Assembly (NCBI GenBank): GCA_027886185.1
Contig: WOAB01000895.1
Location: 806,001-870,000 of the forward strand
Direction of reading: 5' to 3'
Length of the DNA stretch: 64,000 nt
Origin: Rheum nobile
Taxonomy: Eukaryota > Streptophyta > Magnoliopsida > Caryophyllales > Polygonaceae
How positions within the stretch are numbered: position 1 is the stretch's first letter; the number at the start of each line of letters is the position of its first letter. A model generated the notes under the pieces. It was not told the DNA's origin and made no database searches. It worked only from the letters and a program-made list of their open reading frames with translations. Below are positions 59,068-64,000 of this stretch, in pieces. Made by a program: the position numbers and the translations under genes.

Positions 59068-59857
59068 ACCAACATTTATGAATAGAAAGGCTCAGTGTCT
59101 AGTACGAAAATCAATACGATAATTGATGGTCCAAATAACATCAGTAAGAAACGTGAACTAGTTCAAAAGTTCCTTTCAGAAAATCAAGCAACATAGTGTA
59201 ATCATCTGGGTCCACTACCATCGGGACATCTTTGTGATTGCCCAATACATTAGTAAGTTACAATACCAATTAAAAGATTAACAAGACTAGTTCAGAAAAG
59301 ATAAAGAATCAACATGATTTGCATATAAAAATCTATTTACCAGCTTTATCAATGTCTACCTTACATCTGTTGCTCAAACTTTATTGATATACTCCAGAAA
59401 TACAAGGGAAAATGTGAAATATGAGAAATACTTATATTTGAGTATGAGCCTTTCACATCTCTTTAAGGTATCCTTGTAAAATCGGTGCCTTCAAGACTAA
59501 GGTTGTGAACTGGGCTAGGAGAATAAAGATCTCATTGTGCACATGGCAACAACCCCAATTGAAATCTATTAAAGTCTAATTGTAACAAAGGAGTGATAAC
59601 AACACCTCATATATCCATACCATATCTAAAATAGTACCTATGAGGGCAGACTATGAAGATACAGGTCATTTCATATGCTCCCTTCTGAACATCAAAGACA
59701 ATCTTAATTAATTACAAAAGCAGTAGTTACCCATCTAAAGACATATAAAGTCGTCATTTGAAACTAAAATTTAGAGAAACAAGGCTCATCAACTATAATC
59801 ATGTAGGATCTTCCTTATTTCTCCCACCAGCTCCCAATATGGATTCATATGCCTAAT
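59068..59857. other. Intergenic stretch with no supported gene
   Basis: The sequence is AT-rich with no recognisable frame. Occasional splice-like signals on the minus strand could belong to the same unidentified gene as the 439-bp repeat, but I cannot show it. Confidence 0.35.
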
Positions 59858-60704
59858 TGTTAGGAAGTGAATTTTGGAACTCCAGTTCCCTACCTAATTC
59901 CCTTCCTCAGTTTTCCTAGTTTTGATAATGACAAACACATTTACTATTAACATTTCCATTAGTGTGACAAACAGGGAACTCTGGATTCGAAAAGCACAAG
60001 ACAGAGACACTGACGCCAGACTTGGGAACTGGCAGAAGGAACTGAAGCTTGCTGACGCTGGAATCACTTGGATTAATCTGTGAAGAGCGGCGACGAGCTG
60101 TTTTAGGGTAGATCTTAGTTAGAGAGAGAACTATGGGATCTTATCCTGTTTCCATAAGTTTTAGGAGCTTAAAAGTTTATCTTTATGGAAACAAAACATG
60201 TAAAAATCGGTAAAGATTATATTTGGTAACCAATGTTATCTTTAACGATTACTTTTGATTCTTTTATTTGTTTGATTCGGTTACTGGAGATTTGCTTCCT
60301 CTAGTAATTAAATCATATAAATAAAGTAATTGAAACTCTCTCCTTTTTTACGCATTCACGAAGAAGAAGAATTCAGAGTGTTGTGAAGAAGTTGTGCCGA
60401 GTTCTTTGAAGAAGAACTAAGTAAGTTGCTTGCTTGTTGTTGCTTGGTTAGGTCGAACTAGATAGAGAGTCCTTAGTGTGTCTAAGACTTAAATCTGTGT
60501 GTTCTATTCTAGTTGTTTGTAACCGAAGTATTAATACAAGAAGTAGACTTTGAAATTCTCTTGCAAGAGAGGTAGTGGGTTTTATCCTGGATAACTAGTT
60601 GGTTATCAAAGGTTCCCACTCTAAGGAACTTGTCTTGAATCTGCTATTGTTTACTTATTCCGCTGCTTAGGGAACTGAGAGTTCAGTTCCCTCGATAACT
60701 AACA
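59858..60704 (+). mobile_element. Probable solo LTR (copia, SIRE/Maximus-like)
   Basis: The segment starts TGTTAGG and ends CTAACA, with inverted 6-bp termini. It has a TATAAATA at about 60317. Phrases such as TTTTGATAATGACAAACA near its start, and GGTAGTGGGTTTTATCCTGG near its end, parallel the LTR at 61799-62575. No internal region adjoins it. The 5-bp flanks (CTAAT and AGTAC) do not match, so the exact borders are uncertain. Confidence 0.5.
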
Positions 60705-61795
60705 AGTACGATCCTACACTAATCACTTGCAATTTATTTTCCTATGGTCGGAGGGAATAAAATGAAAAACCATTCTTGAATTATCTTCACCATGACCTAC
60801 CTTCAAATCAGTCAAATATTTTGAGATAGGAGATCCCGTCTACGAACCAATAAAAACGACAATCCCAGCTAGGAGCTTCTAAAGCCCGAAACTAGGGTGG
60901 AAGATCTGATTCGAAGGGAATAGAAACATGAAGAATCAAGAGAGAGTTTAGAGTTTGAGAGAATTTGATCTGTATTTGATTAATTTGGAACGATGAAGTA
61001 GCTCAATACATATAATAGAGGCTGGCCGGATAAACCAGGTTTAGGAAATAAAAGGCAAACCGGAATAAAGGAAATAACAAAACCGGATCTATAATAATAA
61101 AACCAACCTAAACCCCTATAATCCTGTAACAATACTCCCTCCTTGAGATGATCCTTGTCCTCAAGGATCAAAAAGAAATATTGTTCTTGTGATGAGCTCT
61201 TGATGACGAGCTTGTAGCGTTGATTGCACAACCACAGTAGACATGAAGCAAAACTCCCAATCTCGGTGAACCTTGAGCATTCTCCGCCCAGATCAAAAAT
61301 TAATCTTGCAAGGGTTACCATGAGTTCAGTGTACAGAAACCATTTCCCTCCAAGGTCAAATATGAAGGTTTCAATACAAATATGTATAGAGCTCCAAGTG
61401 AATGTTAAGTTCCTGCAACCAGTAGCAATGATTCCAAGATGATTAAGTAAGTAACTTGCAGCCACCCCAAGCTTAATTAGCACGTCAAACTTGAGCTGAA
61501 GCACATAAGCAGCTGAAGCCAAGGTAGGATGGAGTGCCTCCTTCCAAACACTAGTATATGTCTTCTTATAAACAATTCCTGAGCTAGCACCCCTATATCC
61601 AGCACAACATACATACCTCGACATGTCATTGTAAAGAGCACTATAATAGACCTCAATAATTCCATTCTTCAAACTTAGCAGCTTAGGAGTGACCTCTCCA
61701 ACATGAATGACCTGCTTATGCCCAAAAGTTGCAATTTTACCTGCTATACTTACTTCAATCAAATATGACTGCAGCATCTTATGAATGAAAGGCAT
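60705..61795 (-). pseudogene. 3' end of a gypsy-type element with part of its LTR
   Basis: A minus-strand frame of 271 codons (61795-60980) reads through to a C-terminal LILEDKDHLKEGV. This resembles the LEDK...EG tail found just before the purine tract in many plant gypsy elements. The purine tract AAGGAGGGAGTAT follows, and LTR-like sequence begins at complement 61131 (TGTTACAGGATT). The rest of the frame is hydrophobic with two FDLGG(K/E)..(Y/F)TE repeats and no pol motif, so it may be non-autonomous (LARD-like) sequence. I do not regard it as a host protein. The SIRE-like LTR at 61799 abuts it and probably inserted into it. Confidence 0.45.
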
Positions 61796-61798
61796 AAA

Positions 61799-62575
61799 TG
61801 TTGGATCGTTAGTGTTACGTCTGAGGGAACAAAGACTTTGTTCCCACAGAAGGTGTAACGGAATAATTTAACAAGAAAGATAATATAAAGAACTCACGAT
61901 ATATAGTGGAAACCCCAATCAGTCAAATAACTAACCAGGGAAAAACCACTACCTTCAAGCTTCTCGCTTGAGAGGTTTTTGAAGAGTCTATTTGTCTTAT
62001 TGATTTCTTGATCAGTTACACTTGTAGCCTGAACTTCAAATCCTAGACTTTCCACCTAGATTTGAATCTCTTCTACAACGAGAACACGAACTCACTCTTC
62101 TAAGACTTACAGACGCTTCACTTTTCTCTCAATGAAATCTCCAAGTTCGTACCTAAGAAATGAATCTCACACTTCTATTTATACAACTCGAGAATCTCAC
62201 TAACAAGATAAGATCTCTCTCTAATATCAACAACAAGAAGATATTATTTGATTTGAAAAGATATAATCTTAACCGAATAAATTGTATAAGGAAAGATTTC
62301 CTAGGATAATATAATCGGGTCAAGATAAAATATTTCTCTCTCCATATCTTCCAATCGGCGTGATCCACCCGATTTCCTTTTCTTCAACCGCATGATCTTC
62401 AAAGATAATCTTCATGCTAAACATTCTTCACTCCATTCGCAGCTTGATGTTTGTTCGACACTGATGTTCCTTGAGAGGTAACAATGGTTCCATGTGACAA
62501 CTGTATTGTTCCTGAAACACTTAGATACCAGATTAGTTGAATGTTTGTTACCATCAAAACCTAAGGAATTCAACA
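61799..62575 (-). repeat. 3' LTR of a SIRE/Maximus-like copia element
   Basis: On the + strand it starts TGTTGGATCG and ends GAATTCAACA, so on the minus strand it runs TGTTGAATTC...GATCCAACA (777 bp). The element's polypurine tract (CAAAAAGGGGGAATT on the minus strand, 62576-62590) directly precedes it. The copia coding region lies upstream on the minus strand. The 5' LTR is beyond the window. Confidence 0.85.
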
Positions 62576-62590
62576 AATTCCCCCTTTTTG
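62576..62590 (-). promoter_or_regulatory. Polypurine tract of the copia element
   Basis: CAAAAAGGGGGAATT on the minus strand ends at the LTR border. The sequence around it is typical of SIRE-type elements. Confidence 0.85.
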
Positions 62591-63019
62591 ATGGTGACAA
62601 ATATCCTTGACAATAAAACATACATATGAGATAAAGACAGTTGCATGAAGAAAGTTTCCTCCTTTAGAACATAATAGTTCTCCCTTAGATCAGTAACGAT
62701 GAAAGCATGATTAGTTCCCCCTCAGCTAAAGCTACCCGTCATTTTCCCCCTTTTGGCATCATCAAAAACATAAGTAAAAAGCAGAAGGAAAATGAACACA
62801 ACAAGATAAACAAACAACCCCTTTTTCATTAAATTAAAACAAACAAACAAACAAACAAAGACAACTTGCAAGGACATCAACAAAATAAGCAAAGGTAACA
62901 AACATGATCAATCATGCCACTCAAGGCAAACACATGAAACATGAACAAAGAAAAACAAAGCAACTAGGGGATAGATGTTATGGGAACAAAAGAGGGGTTG
63001 GTAAGCAGAGAAAGATGAA
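62591..63019. other. Non-coding spacer between env-like ORF and 3' LTR of the copia element
   Basis: This is untranslated 3' sequence of the element, with pyrimidine-rich and A-rich runs and a (CAAA)n-like tract at 62837-62865. A long non-coding stretch before the purine tract is usual in SIRE-type elements. Confidence 0.6.
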
Positions 63020-63750
63020 TCAGGCACCACTGGTGCCAGCAGAGGGAGCCGAAGAATGATGAGCAATCAGAACACACACGTCCTCTGTAAGATGTCTTTG
63101 TTGTTCCACCAGTGAAGACATTGTGCGAGACAACCTCCTTAGTTCCTTTCTCAGATCAGGTCCCTCACTTTGTTCCCCCTCAGAGTCTGCACCATCAAAC
63201 TCTCCTTCCTCAGCCTCAACCTCAACAACCGGTGCGGGAGCTTCTTTGACCCATCCAACTCCTTCCTTCAAAACAAACTGCATCTTGTGCAGATTACTAG
63301 CATCCAGAGGGCGAGAAAAGGAGTAGCTCTCCGTGTCTCCTTTGTAGACCTTGTGGTACTCCAAAATTTTCTTGACAACTCGGGGGGTATGGAAGAACAT
63401 GCTTGTCAGTGTTCCGGGCATGAGCCATATGCTGCATCATCACTCGTGGAAGATTGATTGGTTCCTTCTCAAACATCTTGGCGAGGAGAACCACATCCAG
63501 TATCAGAAGCGTATTTCGCTTTTGTTCCCTTGGAGTGAAATTGCATATAAGATAGTGGTACATAACCTTGTTGACAGTCGATATAGTAGAGGTGTCCAAG
63601 GCTCCCGACTCCTATGGATTAGGAATTTCAACGACACGACGAACTGCCTCTTGGTAGGGAAAGTTCTTTGGCCATCGCTCTTCGGATACTCATCATAGCT
63701 GGCATGCGGGACGCCCAGAATGAGACCCAGTTCGATGCTTGAGAACACAT
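63020..63750 (-). pseudogene. Env-like/plant transposon-associated ORF of the copia element, frameshifted
   Basis: Read leftwards on the minus strand, three frames continue one another: SSIELGLILGVPHASYDEYP (63748-), then NKVMYHYLICNFTPREQKRN and EPINLPRVMMQHMAHARN (63570-63400), then RVVKKILEYHKVYKGD onward to the stop at 63020. The pattern resembles the putative plant transposon protein domain seen in the ORF downstream of pol in SIRE/Maximus elements and in related gag-like proteins. The last frame adds an acidic segment and a coiled coil (LRKELRRLSRTMSSLVEQQ). At least two frameshifts break it. No signal peptide or membrane span is visible, so a true envelope function is unsupported. Confidence 0.6.
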
Positions 63751-64000
63751 GGGTAGTGTCCCCCAGCGTAGCTACCTAGACACAGATCATCTGTTCCCTT
63801 CAAGTATCTCAGAATCCTCTTCACTGCTTTGAGGTGTGTCTCCTTGGGATCAACCTGAAATCGAGCACACAGACACACACTATACATAATATCAGGTCTA
63901 TTAGCAGTGAGATAAAGAAGCGAACCTATGATTCCTCGATAGAGAGTTGGATCGACTCCCTTTTCATGCTCATCCTTTCCCATTGGATTGTTGGGAGAAA
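63751..64000 (-). pseudogene. Copia pol fragment: end of RT / start of RNase H, truncated
   Basis: The minus strand encodes MGKDEHEKGVDPTLYRGIIG, SLLYLTANRPDIMYSVCLCA and HLKAVKRILRYLKGTDDLCL, the conserved copia segment between RT and RNase H. After DLCL the match ends abruptly and the env-like region follows, so most of RNase H, including the ADYAG-type and AEAEY motifs, is deleted. The rest of pol lies beyond the right edge. Confidence 0.9.

Noticed and set aside
60980..61795. 271-codon minus-strand frame as a host membrane protein
   Set aside because: It ends in a gypsy-type tail and purine tract and is bounded by LTR sequence, so it is mobile-element DNA.
1..64000. tRNA, rRNA or microRNA genes
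   Set aside because: I saw tRNA-related sequence only as retroelement primer-binding sites, and no cloverleaf or rRNA segment. The hairpin at 26829 is not enough to call a microRNA.

Overview
The window is plant nuclear DNA, almost certainly from a eudicot. The signs are a host gene with 34 exons and GT-AG introns, tRNA-iMet-primed LTR retrotransposons, a Mutator-like element, Helitron pieces and several MITEs. I cannot name the species. Only one clearly functional host gene is present: a DExH-box RNA helicase of the DExH7 (DHX29/DHX57-like) type on the + strand, 34531-55563. I reconstructed 34 exons whose splice phases all fit, giving about 1456 residues with every helicase motif present.

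Layout. 1-3180: a decayed minus-strand Ty3/gypsy remnant (gag N-terminus next to protease C-terminus), then anonymous sequence. 3181-8141: a minus-strand Helitron remnant, with a Rep domain carrying the HUH motif and an RPA-like OB-fold gene that is interrupted by a CCGGTT-rich foldback element (6359-6970). 9475-10254: a TONSOKU (BRU1/MGO3) gene fragment, minus strand. 10670-21686: a complete but inactivated 11 kb Tekay-like gypsy element with 2.4 kb LTRs, a 5-bp target duplication (AGTTC) and an unusual accessory ORF ahead of gag. 22800-23230: a tandem-Agenet gene fragment. 24751-24782: a Helitron 3' terminus on the + strand.

25058-34362: a 9.3 kb Mutator-like element, the most interesting object here. 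It has 64-bp terminal inverted repeats and carries two convergent genes: a MULE transposase fused to an OTU cysteine protease (+), and a six-exon plant mobile domain (PMD) gene (-). About twenty copies of an ACGT-T/A-ACGT palindrome lie in its termini and interior. Its right end lies only about 170 bp upstream of the helicase start codon, so the helicase promoter is very short, or uses the transposon end, or both.

34531-55563: the helicase gene. Intron 12 holds a Stowaway-like MITE, intron 25 a 177-bp tandem duplication and intron 29 a GC-ended hAT MITE with a perfect 8-bp target duplication. 55564-64000: an AT-rich foldback element between two 439-bp direct repeats, a probable solo copia LTR, the 3' end of another gypsy-type element (minus strand), and the 3' end of a SIRE/Maximus-like copia element (minus strand) with an env-like region joined to a truncated RNase H. 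Most stop codons in the mobile elements can be explained by single transitions (C to T or G to A), as expected for methylated, silenced repeats.
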